DNA from: Bradyrhizobium hereditatis
GTDB taxonomy: Bacteria; Pseudomonadota; Alphaproteobacteria; Rhizobiales; Xanthobacteraceae
Assembly: GCF_020329435.1 (NCBI RefSeq)
Contig: NZ_JAGKJK010000001.1
Span: 620,001 to 684,000 of the forward strand
Direction of reading: 5' to 3'
Length of the DNA stretch: 64,000 nucleotides
Position numbers and translations under genes: made by a program. Shown here piece after piece: positions 18,518 through 27,721 of this stretch. A model generated the notes under the pieces. That model worked only from the letters and a program-made list of their open reading frames with translations. It was not told the DNA's origin and searched no databases. Position 1 is the first letter of the stretch; each line of letters begins with the position of its first letter.

Positions 18518-19306
18518 CTATCCGGGCCGACGGCCGACGATCGCATTGGCGTGCGCCTCGATCGAGACACGCCCACTCGCCTCGATAGGGACCTGCTCAC
18601 GAACCCGAGACTTGAGTTTCGTCACGTCGGCTGTCGCCATCGTTGTGAGCATCGGAGCGAGATTGGGCGCCGCGATCGTAGTGGACCAATAGTCCTCGAA
18701 ATCGTCGAACGTTCGTCGCGTGCGAAGAACGCGCGCTTCGATATCGGCGAAACCCGCCCGTGTCCACAGCGCATGTAGTCCTTCGGGCGTCGAGGCTTCC
18801 GCTTTCGGGGCCCGCAGTGGCGTGAACCCCATGCCTTTCATCTGGATTATGATGGCCTCCGACGGGCCGCCGCCGCTGACGACGTCCCAGATATAAGCGG
18901 CCGCGAGACCTCCCGGCCGCACGACGCGAGCCATTTCAGCGACCCCCCTGGCAGGGTCCGGAATGAAAAACACAACGAGCGCCATTACGGCCGCATCGAA
19001 GGTGCCATCGGCAAATGGCAATGCCATTGCATCGCCCTGTCGAAACTTCGCGACAGATGTCGCCAGCCGCTCTCGTGCAAAGGCCAGCTGACCTTCCGAG
19101 GGATCCACGCCTTCGACGGTCATTGGGGCGCAGTGCTCGACCAGCAACTGTGTAAACGCGCCATTGCCGCAACCGATGTCGACCCATCGCAAATTGGGCG
19201 GGGGCGAGAGCCAATCAATAAAAGCGCGTCCGGCCAGTCCACTCCACTTGCCCATCATCCGTTCATAGACGGCGCCGTCATCGAACTTGATCGTCGGCGC
19301 GGACAT
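18518..19306 (-). CDS. Class I SAM-dependent methyltransferase
   Basis: A 262-residue soluble methyltransferase starting at ATG 19306. SAM-binding motif I is VDIGCGNGAF (about 42-51), motif II is near GVDPSEGQL, and motif III is around the PFADGTFDAAVMALVVFF segment, as in the UbiE/Methyltransf_11 group. The C-terminal part (TRRTFDDFEDYW) resembles family members of unknown substrate. It lies in the accessory segment between glmS and glmU with an IS remnant downstream. Substrate cannot be predicted. Confidence 0.85.
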   Translation of the reverse strand: MSAPTIKFDDGAVYERMMGKWSGLAGRAFIDWLSPPPNLRWVDIGCGNGAFTQLLVEHCAPMTVEGVDPSEGQLAFARERLATSVAKFRQGDAMALPFADGTFDAAVMALVVFFIPDPARGVAEMARVVRPGGLAAAYIWDVVSGGGPSEAIIIQMKGMGFTPLRAPKAEASTPEGLHALWTRAGFADIEARVLRTRRTFDDFEDYWSTTIAAPNLAPMLTTMATADVTKLKSRVREQVPIEASGRVSIEAHANAIVGRRPG

Positions 19307-19446
19307 TGGGTCACCTCGCTGCGTATTCGCGCGTCTCACGAACGTCGGCTCCGACGATAACCCGACACAACAACGCGCTACGATAAGCTGGCTGCCAATT
19401 ACCTTGCCTTCGTACAGCTTGCGTCAATCAGGCTCTAGCTACGCTC

Positions 19447-19465
19447 TTATGAGTCCACGCCCTAG
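19447..19465. repeat. Left copy of a 19-bp direct repeat flanking the TTT-LysR pair
   Basis: TTATGAGTCCACGCCCTAG here matches TTATGAGTACACGGCCTAG at 21604-21622 in 17 of 19 positions, in the same orientation. The two copies bracket the TTT receptor and LysR genes. They could be an insertion footprint or simply copies of a dispersed element. A partial third copy (TTATGAG) is at 22161. Confidence 0.5.
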
Positions 19466-19470
19466 CTAGT

Positions 19471-20445
19471 TCATTGACCGGCGGTCTTGAGTACCGGCGT
19501 CCAACGGGCGACTTCACGAACGACCAGCTCCTGCAGGGCGTCAGGCGCGCAGCCGGCCCGGTCCGGGATCTCGCTGCCAAGATCGAGCAGTCGCGCGCGT
19601 GTGCCTTCGTCATCGAGGGCTTTGCCAAGCGCCTCGTTCAGTTTGCCGATCACGTGTTGTGGAGTACCCTTTGGAGCAAATAGCGCAATCCAAGCAGAGA
19701 CCTCGAACTCCGGCAGGCCGCCCTCCCTGGTCGTTGGGACATCCTTCATGGCCGCCGAACGTTTGGCCGTCGCGATACCGAACGCCTTGAGCGTGCCCGC
19801 CTGAATATGCGGCGCAACGTTTACAATCTGGTCACAGCCAAAATCGACGTGTTCCGCAATAAGGTCGTTGATGGACGGCCCTGTGCCGCGGTAGGCCACC
19901 CGAGCAGTCTTTGTCCCTATGATCCATTGGAGAAGAGTGCATGTCGTGTGAGAAACCGAGCCGACGCCGGCATGCGCTTCAACTACCTTGTCCTGGTTCT
20001 TTCTCACGTAGTCGACGAACTCGCGGAGATTGTTGGCTGGAAATGTCTTCCTGGCGATGATCACGATCGGTGTGGTAACCATCAGTCCGATGGGAGTAAA
20101 GTCCTTAGCCGGATCGTATTTCAGGTTGGGATACTGCGCCGGCGCCGCACCATGTGTTCCCATATTACCCAACATGATGGTGTATCCATCTGCGTCTGCT
20201 TGCGTGGCACGGCTGATGGCGCTCGTGCCGCCAGCCCCAGCAGCATTCTCCACGACGATCGGTTGGCCCAGCGTCCTGGCCATATGCGTCCCGATGAGGC
20301 GTACGACCGTGTCGCCGGGGCCGCCGGCGGCGAACGGAACGATCAAAGTAATCGCTCGCTCCGGGAAAGCGGCCGCCGCCGGAATAGCACCGGCAACAAA
20401 CGCCAACGCGGCTATGCCTGATCTTACGGTGCTAATTGGCTTCAT
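19471..20445 (-). CDS. Tripartite tricarboxylate transporter substrate-binding protein (Bug family)
   Basis: A 324-residue periplasmic binding protein. ATG 20445 is chosen because AAGGAGA precedes it and it gives a clean signal peptide (about 1-26, AAA-FPERAI). Family marks are FPERAITLIVPFAAGGPGD (27-45), GQPIVVENAAGAGGTSA (about 60-76) and TPIGLMVTTP. Bug proteins bind organic acids for TTT or act as sensors. No TctA/TctB membrane genes are present here, so it is an orphan receptor as is common in this family. It is divergent from a LysR regulator (133-base gap) that probably controls it. Confidence 0.9.
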   Translation of the reverse strand: MKPISTVRSGIAALAFVAGAIPAAAAFPERAITLIVPFAAGGPGDTVVRLIGTHMARTLGQPIVVENAAGAGGTSAISRATQADADGYTIMLGNMGTHGAAPAQYPNLKYDPAKDFTPIGLMVTTPIVIIARKTFPANNLREFVDYVRKNQDKVVEAHAGVGSVSHTTCTLLQWIIGTKTARVAYRGTGPSINDLIAEHVDFGCDQIVNVAPHIQAGTLKAFGIATAKRSAAMKDVPTTREGGLPEFEVSAWIALFAPKGTPQHVIGKLNEALGKALDDEGTRARLLDLGSEIPDRAGCAPDALQELVVREVARWTPVLKTAGQ

Positions 20446-20520
20446 CGTCACTCTCCTTGTCCTGCGATGTCCAAGATAGGATGCCTGAGGCCCCCCGACC
20501 CTGTATGCGCGACAAGAGAC

Positions 20521-20538
20521 GCACAATACGGAATGTGC
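20521..20538. promoter_or_regulatory. Candidate LysR-type operator
   Basis: GCACA-N8-TGTGC, an 18-bp dyad, lies in the divergent intergenic region 41 bases before the LysR start and 76 bases before the TTT receptor start. Position and dyad symmetry fit a LysR-type recognition site. Not tested. Confidence 0.4.
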
Positions 20539-20578
20539 TAAGTGTGCCTCAGGTGCAGCCGAAGGCACGTCCCTAACG

Positions 20579-21481
20579 ATGCCCATAAGGTTCGATCTGA
20601 CCGACCTGCGACTGTTCGTGCACGTTGCCGAGGCTGGCAGCATCACGCACGGGGCCGCTCGCGCGAACATGACACTGGCGTCGGCGAGCGAGCGTATCCG
20701 CGCCATGGAAAATGCGCTCAGCGCTCCGCTCCTAGAAAGGAACCGCCGGGGGATTCGGCTTACTTCAGCAGGAACAGTGCTCCTGCATCACGCGTGGATT
20801 GTCTCGCAGCAGCTGGAGCAAATGCGCGGTGACCTGGACAATTTCGGGAAGGGGCTGACTGGACATGTACGCTTGCTGTCGAATATCGGCGCGATGGAAT
20901 TTCTCCCCGTACCCCTGGCGGCTTTTCTCTCTGCCCATCCGAATATCGACGTCGACCTTGAGCATCACGGAAGCGGCGAGATTATTCGAGCAATCGCCGC
21001 GGGCCGCGGCGATATCGGCATTGTCGGGGAGACCGTTGATCCAGGCGCGGAGCTGGACAGTTTTCCGTTCGCGGAGATCCGCCTGGTCCTGGTGACGCCA
21101 CTGCGGCATCCGCTCAGCCGGCATCGTAAAATTGCATTCCGCGAAACTCTCGACCATGAATTCATCGGCTTTGCCGTGGGCAGCCCGATGCAGGACTTGT
21201 TGAACTATCATGCCTTCCGTGCCGGTCGCCGGTTCAAGCTGCGCATCCGCCTCAACGGGTCCGACTTGATGTGTCAGATGGTAGAAAAGGGCATTGGTCT
21301 CGCCATCATGCCCGAAACAGCAGCTCGGCGATCCCAGCAGTCAATGGCTATCCGCGTCATTCCTCTTACGGACACTTGGGCTCTTCGCCACCTAAGGATT
21401 TGCGTGCGAAGTTTTAGGTCCCTGCCCGCACACGCTCAACGGCTGGTCGAGTTTTTGAGGCCACCCACGCCCGTGCCTTGA
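20579..21481 (+). CDS. LysR-family transcriptional regulator
   Basis: A 300-residue regulator with an N-terminal winged HTH (about 6-65; LRLFVHVAEAGSITHGAAR, then SASERIRAMENALSAPLLERNRRG). A periplasmic-binding-like effector domain follows (about 92-295, with GHVRLLSNIGAMEFLP). It is divergent from the TTT receptor gene and is most likely its regulator, with the TTT ligand or a metabolite as effector. Start ATG 20579. Confidence 0.92.
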   Translation: MPIRFDLTDLRLFVHVAEAGSITHGAARANMTLASASERIRAMENALSAPLLERNRRGIRLTSAGTVLLHHAWIVSQQLEQMRGDLDNFGKGLTGHVRLLSNIGAMEFLPVPLAAFLSAHPNIDVDLEHHGSGEIIRAIAAGRGDIGIVGETVDPGAELDSFPFAEIRLVLVTPLRHPLSRHRKIAFRETLDHEFIGFAVGSPMQDLLNYHAFRAGRRFKLRIRLNGSDLMCQMVEKGIGLAIMPETAARRSQQSMAIRVIPLTDTWALRHLRICVRSFRSLPAHAQRLVEFLRPPTPVP

Positions 21482-21603
21482 TGGTCGTGTCCTGGCTGTC
21501 ACGCATATCACTGCCGAGTATCGACGGATTTCGTCGGCTCCTGGCCCCAGAGCCGAAGTAACTGAATGTACGCTTTCACGCCGGGATAAAAGCGGACGGG
21601 CGT

Positions 21604-21660
21604 TTATGAGTACACGGCCTAGTGCAATTGAGTCACCCTAATTCCACCGTAATTCGCAAT
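21604..21660. repeat. Right direct-repeat copy plus truncated REP-like element
   Basis: Positions 21604-21622 are the second copy of the TTATGAGT-type direct repeat. It runs into AGTGCAATTGAGTCACC and ACCGTAATTCGCAATTG (21621-21661), a shortened form of the REP-like hairpin element found at 18197, 23126 and 23494. Confidence 0.5.
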
Positions 21661-21662
21661 TG

Positions 21663-22031
21663 TTACGTTTTCGAAGTCATTACCTTCTGAGCGATCTTCC
21701 AGGCTCCGTTAGCCTTTAAGCATGACAGCATGTCCGTGAAGTAGCGTGGCGGAATCTGCAGTTTTAACTTCAAGACCGCGAGGTCTCCTTCAACGTCTAC
21801 TGATATGATCTGATCGTGGCGCTCCAAGCCCTGTTGTTTCGGAGCGGTCATATTTCGGACGGCTGCCAGCCACGTCGCAATCGGCGTGACGCTCACGTCG
21901 CCGTCGTCGCCGACCTTTGTCACTGAACTCGACGGATGAAATATGGACGCGAATTTACCAGCGTCCATTTCATAGGCGGCGTCGAAATAGGTCTGCGCTA
22001 GAGAGCGCAAGGCGTGAACATCGGTTTCCAT
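21663..22031 (-). CDS. SnoaL/NTF2-like, putative lumazine-binding family protein
   Basis: A 122-residue cystatin/NTF2-like fold protein, starting at ATG 22031 (an ATG at 22070 would add 13 residues). Features seen: FDAAYEMDAGKFASIFHPSS near the N-terminus, RHDQIISVDVEGDLAVLKLKL in the middle, and RYFTDMLSCLKANGAWKIAQKV at the end, matching the Lumazine_bd_2 group. These proteins occur as small enzymes or binding proteins with no general function. The gene is divergent from the LysR gene at 22215 and may be its target. Confidence 0.75.
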   Translation of the reverse strand: METDVHALRSLAQTYFDAAYEMDAGKFASIFHPSSSVTKVGDDGDVSVTPIATWLAAVRNMTAPKQQGLERHDQIISVDVEGDLAVLKLKLQIPPRYFTDMLSCLKANGAWKIAQKVMTSKT

Positions 22032-22214
22032 AGCAGTCTCCGAAAACGTTGTTACACCGACCCGATTCATGCCCCGGCTATCTCTGCCGAGCGTCAAGCT
22101 CGGCCGAACGCGCAGAGGGATGCCCTCAAGTCTTGCTGGCGAACCCTAGGGGGAAGTCGCTTATGAGACTAGACCTGTTGCACGGCATGGACTCATGAGC
22201 GATATTCATAAATC

Positions 22215-23096
22215 ATGCGAAACGAACTGAACGAACTCGCTACGTTTGCAGTCGTCGCCAGTGAACGAAGCTTCACACGGGCTGCGGTGAAATTAGGTGT
22301 GTCTCAATCTGCCCTGAGTCACACGATCCGCGGGCTTGAGCAGCGGCTCGAATTGCAGCTTCTTGCCCGGACAACCAAGAGCGTCGCACCGACCGCTGCA
22401 GGGGCAGCTCTTTTGGAAGACCTGTCCCCAGCACTTGAGCAAATTGCTCGTGCCCTCGACAGAGCCCGAAGCATTCGGCACCGACCTGCGGGGCGCCTTC
22501 GAATCGTAATGTCACGATCGGCTGCCGTGATGGTACTCTTGCCGCGGCTAACGGCATTCGCTGAGGCCTACCCTGAGATCATTCTTGACGTTGTCACTGT
22601 CACCGGCCCTGTAGATCTTGTTGCAGGGGAGTTCGACGCCGGTATTCAGCTCGGCGAGTACATACAAAAGGATATGATCGCGGTGCCTGTCACGCGGGAA
22701 TTGCGATTGGCGGCAGTAGGATCGCCTCGCTATTTCGCATCGCGACGCCTTCCGCAAAAGCCCAGGGATCTCCACGATCATCGGTGCATAACGCTGCGTC
22801 TTCCGGGCGGTCCATATCGATGGGAGTTCGAGAAGGGGCGAAAGTCGGTCACGATCAACGTGAACGGCCCACTCATCATCGACGATACGCACCTGGTGAT
22901 TGAGGCGGCGCTCGCCGGGGCAGGCATCGGACTTGCCTATGAGGAGCAGGTCGCAGAGTACATTGTGAAGCGTCGGCTTATCCGCGTCCTAGAGGATTGG
23001 ACGCCGCCAATTCCGGGCTTCTTCATGTATTACCCCAGCCGTCAGCATCAGCCTGCTGCGCTGTCTGCACTAGTGAATGCGCTGCGACTCTCTTAG
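22215..23096 (+). CDS. LysR-family transcriptional regulator
   Basis: A 293-residue regulator with N-terminal HTH (about 5-62; LATFAVVASERSFTRAAVKLGVSQSALS) and effector domain (about 90-290). The RPAGRLRI, GEFDAGIQLGEYIQKDM and DDTHLVIEAALAGAGIGLAYE segments are typical of the CrgA/AaeR-like branch. It is divergent from the lumazine-binding-like gene (183-base gap), the likely target. Start ATG 22215. Confidence 0.92.
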   Translation: MRNELNELATFAVVASERSFTRAAVKLGVSQSALSHTIRGLEQRLELQLLARTTKSVAPTAAGAALLEDLSPALEQIARALDRARSIRHRPAGRLRIVMSRSAAVMVLLPRLTAFAEAYPEIILDVVTVTGPVDLVAGEFDAGIQLGEYIQKDMIAVPVTRELRLAAVGSPRYFASRRLPQKPRDLHDHRCITLRLPGGPYRWEFEKGRKSVTINVNGPLIIDDTHLVIEAALAGAGIGLAYEEQVAEYIVKRRLIRVLEDWTPPIPGFFMYYPSRQHQPAALSALVNALRLS

Positions 23097-23125
23097 CGAT
23101 ACATTCGGAGACGGCCTCCGTGGCG

Positions 23126-23181
23126 CGGTGACAGTGCACATAATCGCCGCAGGCGAAATGCAATTGAGTGCACTGTCACCG
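23126..23181. repeat. REP-like hairpin, perfect 14-bp arms
   Basis: CGGTGACAGTGCAC (23126-23139) is followed 28 bases later by its exact inverse GTGCACTGTCACCG (23168-23181). The same sequence family occurs at 18197-18229, 21621-21660 and 23494-23537, all inside the accessory segment. No transposase of the REP-associated type is present here. Confidence 0.7.
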
Positions 23182-23206
23182 TAAATATAACGTACCGGTC
23201 GGATGC

Positions 23207-23356
23207 TCACAGATGCTTCTCGATGGCGAACGCGATCGCGATGAGCGCAGCCGTGAACAGCCCGTGCGGCCAACCAGTCACGGCCACGGCGACCGCGCCC
23301 AAGATAATGGTAATGACGGCAGCGCGAACAATCGCCCGCCGCTGTTCAGCGTCCAT
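23207..23356 (-). CDS. Small single-pass membrane protein (49 aa)
   Basis: From ATG 23356 the minus strand encodes 49 residues beginning MDAEQRRAIVRAAV, with one hydrophobic helix (about 11-30) and a second short hydrophobic stretch (about 33-45) ending at TGA 23207-23209. GAGGGGG lies 6-7 bases upstream of the ATG as a ribosome-binding site. No family recognised. The good ribosome site and clean helix favour a real small gene. Confidence 0.5.
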   Translation of the reverse strand: MDAEQRRAIVRAAVITIILGAVAVAVTGWPHGLFTAALIAIAFAIEKHL

Positions 23357-23493
23357 TCTCGTCCCCCTCAATAGGAAAAGATCTGGACTAAGTCTGGCAC
23401 ACGCAAATCCATCTTCCGATCCCCAATAGTTCTGATGACCTGATACCGACGCAACTCAGGGAGTGAGACGCGAATTGTTTCGAGGGACAACAA

Positions 23494-23537
23494 GGAATTA
23501 CGGTGACAGTGCTTGACTGCACCGTCGCCGCAATTCC
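23494..23537. repeat. REP-like hairpin, imperfect copy
   Basis: GGAATTACGGTGACAGTGC (23494-23512) faces GCACCGTCGCCGCAATTCC (23519-23537) with 16 of 19 pairing and a 6-base loop. Same family as the hairpin at 23126. Confidence 0.65.
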
Positions 23538-23671
23538 GCAATTCGATCCTTTTAGTTCGGATCAGTGTTCGCAGCGCGCCGGAAATAATCTTCTCTCAGC
23601 CGCCAGCCTTGGCTTCGTTTTCAGCCTTTTTCGCTTCGTTTTCGGCGTGGTTCTTGTTTTCGCTCGCCAAT

Positions 23672-23860
23672 ATGTCGACGGTGATCTACGCCGGCTTCGT
23701 GCTGCAGGATCGCGTCACGACGGCGATCTTCCTGGTCAACACGCTGTTCAGCTCCGCCGTTCTGCTCGCGACATTCCTCCAGCGCAGAACGCACAGCTCG
23801 GCGAATTGGAATCGCTGGAAACGCGCTGACGCGTCGATCACGGAATGGAGGCGCGGATGA
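23672..23860 (+). pseudogene. Possible fragment of a membrane protein
   Basis: From ATG 23672 a 62-codon frame reads MSTVIYAGFVLQDRVTTAIF and continues with a hydrophobic helix (about 18-36) and a basic tail. There is no ribosome-binding site, and the upstream in-frame sequence is Phe/Ser-rich low complexity. It looks like the end of a decayed gene. Weak call. Confidence 0.3.
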
Positions 23861-23890
23861 ATGCCCGCACTTGCCGCGGCGCCAGCAAGT

Positions 23891-23959
23891 AGCCCGCATG
23901 AGCGCAGCGATATGCGGGATAAACTACAACCCCCGGATGTCGCTGCACGCATCCGGGCT
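23891..23959. repeat. Imperfect palindrome of the AGCCCG(C/G)ATG type
   Basis: AGCCCGCATGAGCGCAGCG at the left faces CGCTGCACGCATCCGGGCT at the right, around an AT-rich loop. A common intergenic palindrome style in this group. A second, unrelated hairpin with 14-base imperfect arms (AACGATCCCAGCCC and GGGCTGGGACCGTT) follows at 23990-24030; it lacks a T-run, so I do not call it a terminator. Confidence 0.6.
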
Positions 23960-24351
23960 GCGCTTGCCGTGCCGAGCGTCAAACAAAAGAACGATCCCAG
24001 CCCTAAGGGGGGCAGCGGGCTGGGACCGTTCAGGTCGGAGCTGCCCCGGCGGCGAGGCACCCGACTATTCAAAGAGTTCTGTCGTCTCAAAAGTTCCGAA
24101 TCCAAGGAAAGCTGAACAGCCGTTAATGGAACCGGAACGAAAGTCATCATGCCGGAATTGTTGATGCGAAACCGTCGCCCGCCGCCAATGAAGGGCGCAT
24201 ATCGCGGATAGCCAAAGGTCTTCGGACCCCGCTGTTCAAGAACAAGCGCTCGCGCATGATAGCCAAAGGCGACGGTCTCGTCTGATCTGCAAGAAGAAGA
24301 CCTCGATATTACTGTCGGGCGTCATGGGGTCGTGCGCGCTGGAGAGCTGTT

Positions 24352-24519
24352 ATGCGAAATATTGTTGAGATTGACTCCCGACACAGTCGCGCGATCGTTC
24401 AAAAGATTGGCGAAAGACTACGAGCGTCGATAAAGGAAGATCGAGAGATACCCGCGAACTTCAAAGTGCAAATCGATCGACTTCGGAAGTTAGAGGACGA
24501 GACGCAGCTCAGAGGTTGA
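24352..24519 (+). CDS. Small hypothetical protein (55 aa)
   Basis: ATG 24352 preceded by GGAGAG at a spacing of 7 bases. It encodes 55 charged, probably helical residues (starting MRNIVEIDSRHSRAIVQKIG, with KEDREIPANF in the middle) and ends at TGA 24517-24519. It resembles small orphan proteins I have seen in Bradyrhizobium; no function known. From here to glmU (about 300 bases) I see nothing further. Confidence 0.55.
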   Translation: MRNIVEIDSRHSRAIVQKIGERLRASIKEDREIPANFKVQIDRLRKLEDETQLRG

Positions 24520-24817
24520 GTCACGTCTGTGCGGCACGCGCGTGACTTCTAGCTCTGGGTTCAGAAGCAAAATGGCCGCAGATTGCTCTGCGGCCTACCG
24601 GATAAAAATCCTCTGTAATAAAATTCTCTAGCTCCGGTGCGAGCTACGTCGTAGTGCAAATCCCCTCGCGATTTAATCCGGGAGAGTACGGATGCCTCTA
24701 CGTCGATCTAGCAGGAACGTTATTTTCGCGCCCCGTGCTCTTCAACGCGATCGTTAGGCGACGCCCAGCGCCACCTTGTTCTTGCAACGATACGCGAAAG
24801 CTTAACAAGCCCGACGC

Positions 24818-26176
24818 TTACCCTTGTTTCTTCGCCTTCGCCCGCATTTTCATCTCGCGATACCTCGCCGCGCCGCCGTCGCGGTTGCTCTGCGGGCTGC
24901 GCTCCACGGCCATCGCATCATCCGGCACGTCCTTGGTGATGACGGAGCCAGAGCCGATATAGGCGCCGTTGCCGATCTTCACCGGCGCCACCAGCGACGA
25001 GTTGGTGCCGACGAAGGCGCCCTGCCCGATCGTGGTCTTGTGCTTGAAGAAGCCGTCATAGTTGCAGGTGATGGTGCCGGCGCCGATGTTGGAATTGGCG
25101 CCGACATGGGCATCGCCGATGTAGGAGAGATGGTTGATCTTGACGCCGGCCTCCAGTGTCGCGGCTTTGGTCTCGACGAAGTTGCCGATCTTGGCGCCGT
25201 CACCGAGCGAGGTGCCTGGGCGCAGGCGTGCATAGGGACCGACGGAGGCTTTCTTGCCGATCGCGGTCTCAACGATGTGCGAGAACGAATGGATCACCGC
25301 GCCATCGGCAATGGTGACGCCGGGGCCGATCACCACGAACGGTTCGATGGTGACGTCGCTGCCGAACTTGGTGTCGGCGGCGAGATAGACCGTCTCCGGC
25401 GCGATGAGCGTCACGCCGGCATCCAGCGCCGCCTTGCGCAAGCGCGTCTGCATCACCGCTTCGGCTTCGGCTAGCTGCGCCTTGTTGTTGATGCCGCGCA
25501 CTTCATCCTCGCTGGTTTCGATCACGACGGCCTCCAATCCCATTTCCCTGACGATGGCGACGGCATCGACCAGATAATATTCGCCCTTGCTGTTGGCATT
25601 GCCGATGCTATCAAGAATTTCCAGCACACGGCGGCCGTCGAACGCCATCACGCCGGCATTGCACAGCGTGACCTTGCGCTCCTCTTCCGTCGCGTCGGCG
25701 TGCTCGCGGATCGCCACCAGGCGGTCGCCCTCGAGCAGCAGCCGGCCATAGCCGGTCGGATCGGCGGCACGGAAGCCGAGCACGGCGAGCGCCGCGCCCT
25801 TCTCCAAGGGCGCACGCAGGCGCGCAAACGTCTCCGCCGAGATCAGCGGCGTATCGCCGAACGCAACCAAGAGATCGTCGGCGCCGCGCGCGATCGCCTC
25901 GCGGGCCGCCAGTACCGCGTGCGCGGTGCCGAGGCGCTCGGCCTGAACGAAGGTCGCCGCATCAGGGCGCACGCGCCTGGCCTCGTCCGCGACCGCCTTG
26001 TGGTCCGGCCCGATCACGACGGCGAGCGCCGCGCTCGTCCCGTGCGGGGCGGCGTTCAGCACATGCGCCAGCAGCGACTGGCCCGCGACCTCATGCAACA
26101 CCTTCGGCAGCGAGGACCGCATGCGCGTCCCCTCGCCGGCTGCGAGCACGACAGTCAGGCTGGATCGAGCGGTCAT
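24818..26176 (-). CDS. glmU: Bifunctional GlmU (GlcN-1-P acetyltransferase / GlcNAc-1-P uridylyltransferase)
   Basis: A 452-residue enzyme performing the last two steps to UDP-GlcNAc. ATG 26176 is preferred over the upstream in-frame extension because the N-terminal nucleotidyltransferase signature ([15 protein letters not shown], about 11-25) then lies at the standard distance. The sugar-nucleotide region has NAGVMAFDG and GEYYLVDAV. The C-terminal left-handed beta-helix (about 260-440) ends with [31 protein letters not shown] and the acetyl-CoA-binding tail. In many relatives it is followed directly by glmS; here 7.3 kb of accessory DNA lies between. Confidence 0.96.
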   Translation of the reverse strand: MTARSSLTVVLAAGEGTRMRSSLPKVLHEVAGQSLLAHVLNAAPHGTSAALAVVIGPDHKAVADEARRVRPDAATFVQAERLGTAHAVLAAREAIARGADDLLVAFGDTPLISAETFARLRAPLEKGAALAVLGFRAADPTGYGRLLLEGDRLVAIREHADATEEERKVTLCNAGVMAFDGRRVLEILDSIGNANSKGEYYLVDAVAIVREMGLEAVVIETSEDEVRGINNKAQLAEAEAVMQTRLRKAALDAGVTLIAPETVYLAADTKFGSDVTIEPFVVIGPGVTIADGAVIHSFSHIVETAIGKKASVGPYARLRPGTSLGDGAKIGNFVETKAATLEAGVKINHLSYIGDAHVGANSNIGAGTITCNYDGFFKHKTTIGQGAFVGTNSSLVAPVKIGNGAYIGSGSVITKDVPDDAMAVERSPQSNRDGGAARYREMKMRAKAKKQG

Positions 26177-26338
26177 TCTGGTCCTTTGGGCGAACAGGGT
26201 TGCCGGCCGTCTTAATTGTTTTCCCGTGGAGATCAAACCGATTCGCTGCCCCGAAAATGTCCCGATTCAAGCGGGCAGCGCATTTCCTGTTAATGTTTGG
26301 CCTGTGATTCGGCGGGCCTTGAGGAGGGCCGAGGGCGT

Positions 26339-27613
26339 TTGGCCAAAAAACCTGACCATCTCGCGGACTTCGAGGCGGATGACAACGGTGGCGTGCTGAG
26401 CAACCTGTTGGCCGAAGAAGACGAATTCGACCGGCGCACGCTGTGGCGGATCGCGTCCTGGGGCGTCGGCGCGACCGGCGCGGTGATTCTGGCCGTGATG
26501 GCCAACCAGTCCTCCTTCGGCCTCCGGCGCGAGCAGGTCGCCGCCGCCGACCTGACGCGACAGGGGCAGCAGATCCAGACGCTCGCCCGGGAAACCCAGA
26601 ACGAGGCGCGCCGGCTGGCGGCGGCGATCGAGACGCTCAATACCGATCGCGACAGGCTGTACACCCGCGTGACCAGTCTGGAACAGGGGCTGGACTCCGT
26701 CACCGGCGCCATTGCCAAGCAGGGCTCCGCCCCCGCTTCGCCGGCGATTGCCCACGCGGAACCGCAGGCCGCCCCACATCCGCAGCCCCCTGTCGCAGCC
26801 GTAACAACCGCGCCTGCCGCCGACAAATCCGCCGCTGTCGTCGAGCCCAGCCCGGCCACGGTCTCCGTCCCTGCGAAGGACAGCGCGAAGACCGACACGG
26901 CCAAAGCAGAAAACGCCAAGGCGGAAACGGCAAAAGCGGAGATGATCAAGCCGGAGCCGGCAAAACCTTCGCCCGCCACGCCTCTGATGGCCTCGCGGTC
27001 GATGATGGCCTCGCCCGATCCGGCCGCCGGCAAGCTGCTCGAGCCAGGCAAGACCCTGAGCGCGGTGATCGCGAGCCCGCTTCCGGATGTCGTGGCGGCA
27101 TCGTCAAGCGATGCGGATGCGGACGACACCAATGCGCCGATGGCCTCGCTGCAGCGGACCGAATTCGGGGTCGATCTCGGCACCGCCAATTCGGTGAACG
27201 GTTTGCGCGCGTTGTGGCGCGGGCTATTGAAATCGAGATCGAACGCACCGCTGACCGCACTGCGCCCGATCATCGTCATCAAGGAAGGCGCAGGCGGGCT
27301 CGGCATGCAGCTTCGCCTCGTCGCCGGCCCCCTGCACGACGCCGGCGCCGCCGCCAAGATCTGCGCCGTTCTGACCGAAAATAACCGTCCCTGCGAAACG
27401 ACGATTTTCGACGGCCAACGGCTGTCGCTGAAGTCGGATGACGCACCACCCGCCGCGGCCAAACCGACACCGCGCCGGCGCAGCGTGGCCAAGGGGGCGA
27501 CGGCGGTCGTCGTCCAGGAGGCAGAGAAGAAGCCGGAGGCGCCGCCTGCACCAACGCAGACGACAACGCCGCCGACATTGTCGTCCATCTTCAACAGGAA
27601 GAACCAGCAATAA
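26339..27613 (+). CDS. SPOR-like membrane-anchored protein
   Basis: A 424-residue protein. I prefer TTG 26339 (LAKKPDHLADF) because AGGAGGG lies upstream; a TTG at 26297 is an alternative. The N-terminus is cytoplasmic, with one transmembrane helix about residues 43-63. A coiled coil (about 70-115), a long Ala/Pro/Lys low-complexity linker and a C-terminal domain with LRLVAGPLHDAGAAAKICAVL follow. The last resembles a SPOR domain that binds denuded peptidoglycan. A poly-basic and Pro/Thr tail ends the protein. Divergent from glmU; likely a cell-envelope or division role (inference). Confidence 0.65.
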   Translation: MAKKPDHLADFEADDNGGVLSNLLAEEDEFDRRTLWRIASWGVGATGAVILAVMANQSSFGLRREQVAAADLTRQGQQIQTLARETQNEARRLAAAIETLNTDRDRLYTRVTSLEQGLDSVTGAIAKQGSAPASPAIAHAEPQAAPHPQPPVAAVTTAPAADKSAAVVEPSPATVSVPAKDSAKTDTAKAENAKAETAKAEMIKPEPAKPSPATPLMASRSMMASPDPAAGKLLEPGKTLSAVIASPLPDVVAASSSDADADDTNAPMASLQRTEFGVDLGTANSVNGLRALWRGLLKSRSNAPLTALRPIIVIKEGAGGLGMQLRLVAGPLHDAGAAAKICAVLTENNRPCETTIFDGQRLSLKSDDAPPAAAKPTPRRRSVAKGATAVVVQEAEKKPEAPPAPTQTTTPPTLSSIFNRKNQQ

Positions 27614-27721
27614 GCTTTTGCCTACATTAAGTTACGCGGCAATTCTGACCTGCATTCTCGCAGCAAGGCAGCGCTTGTTATTGCAGTTGTTCTTGCCGCC
27701 AATCCCGACCATATTGCGCGA

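Noticed and set aside
23990..24030. Strong hairpin taken at first for a terminator
   Set aside because: It is not followed by a T-run on either strand.
26290..27594. 434-codon minus-strand ORF
   Set aside because: Mirror of the SPOR-like gene; composition is Ala/Ser/Arg low complexity.
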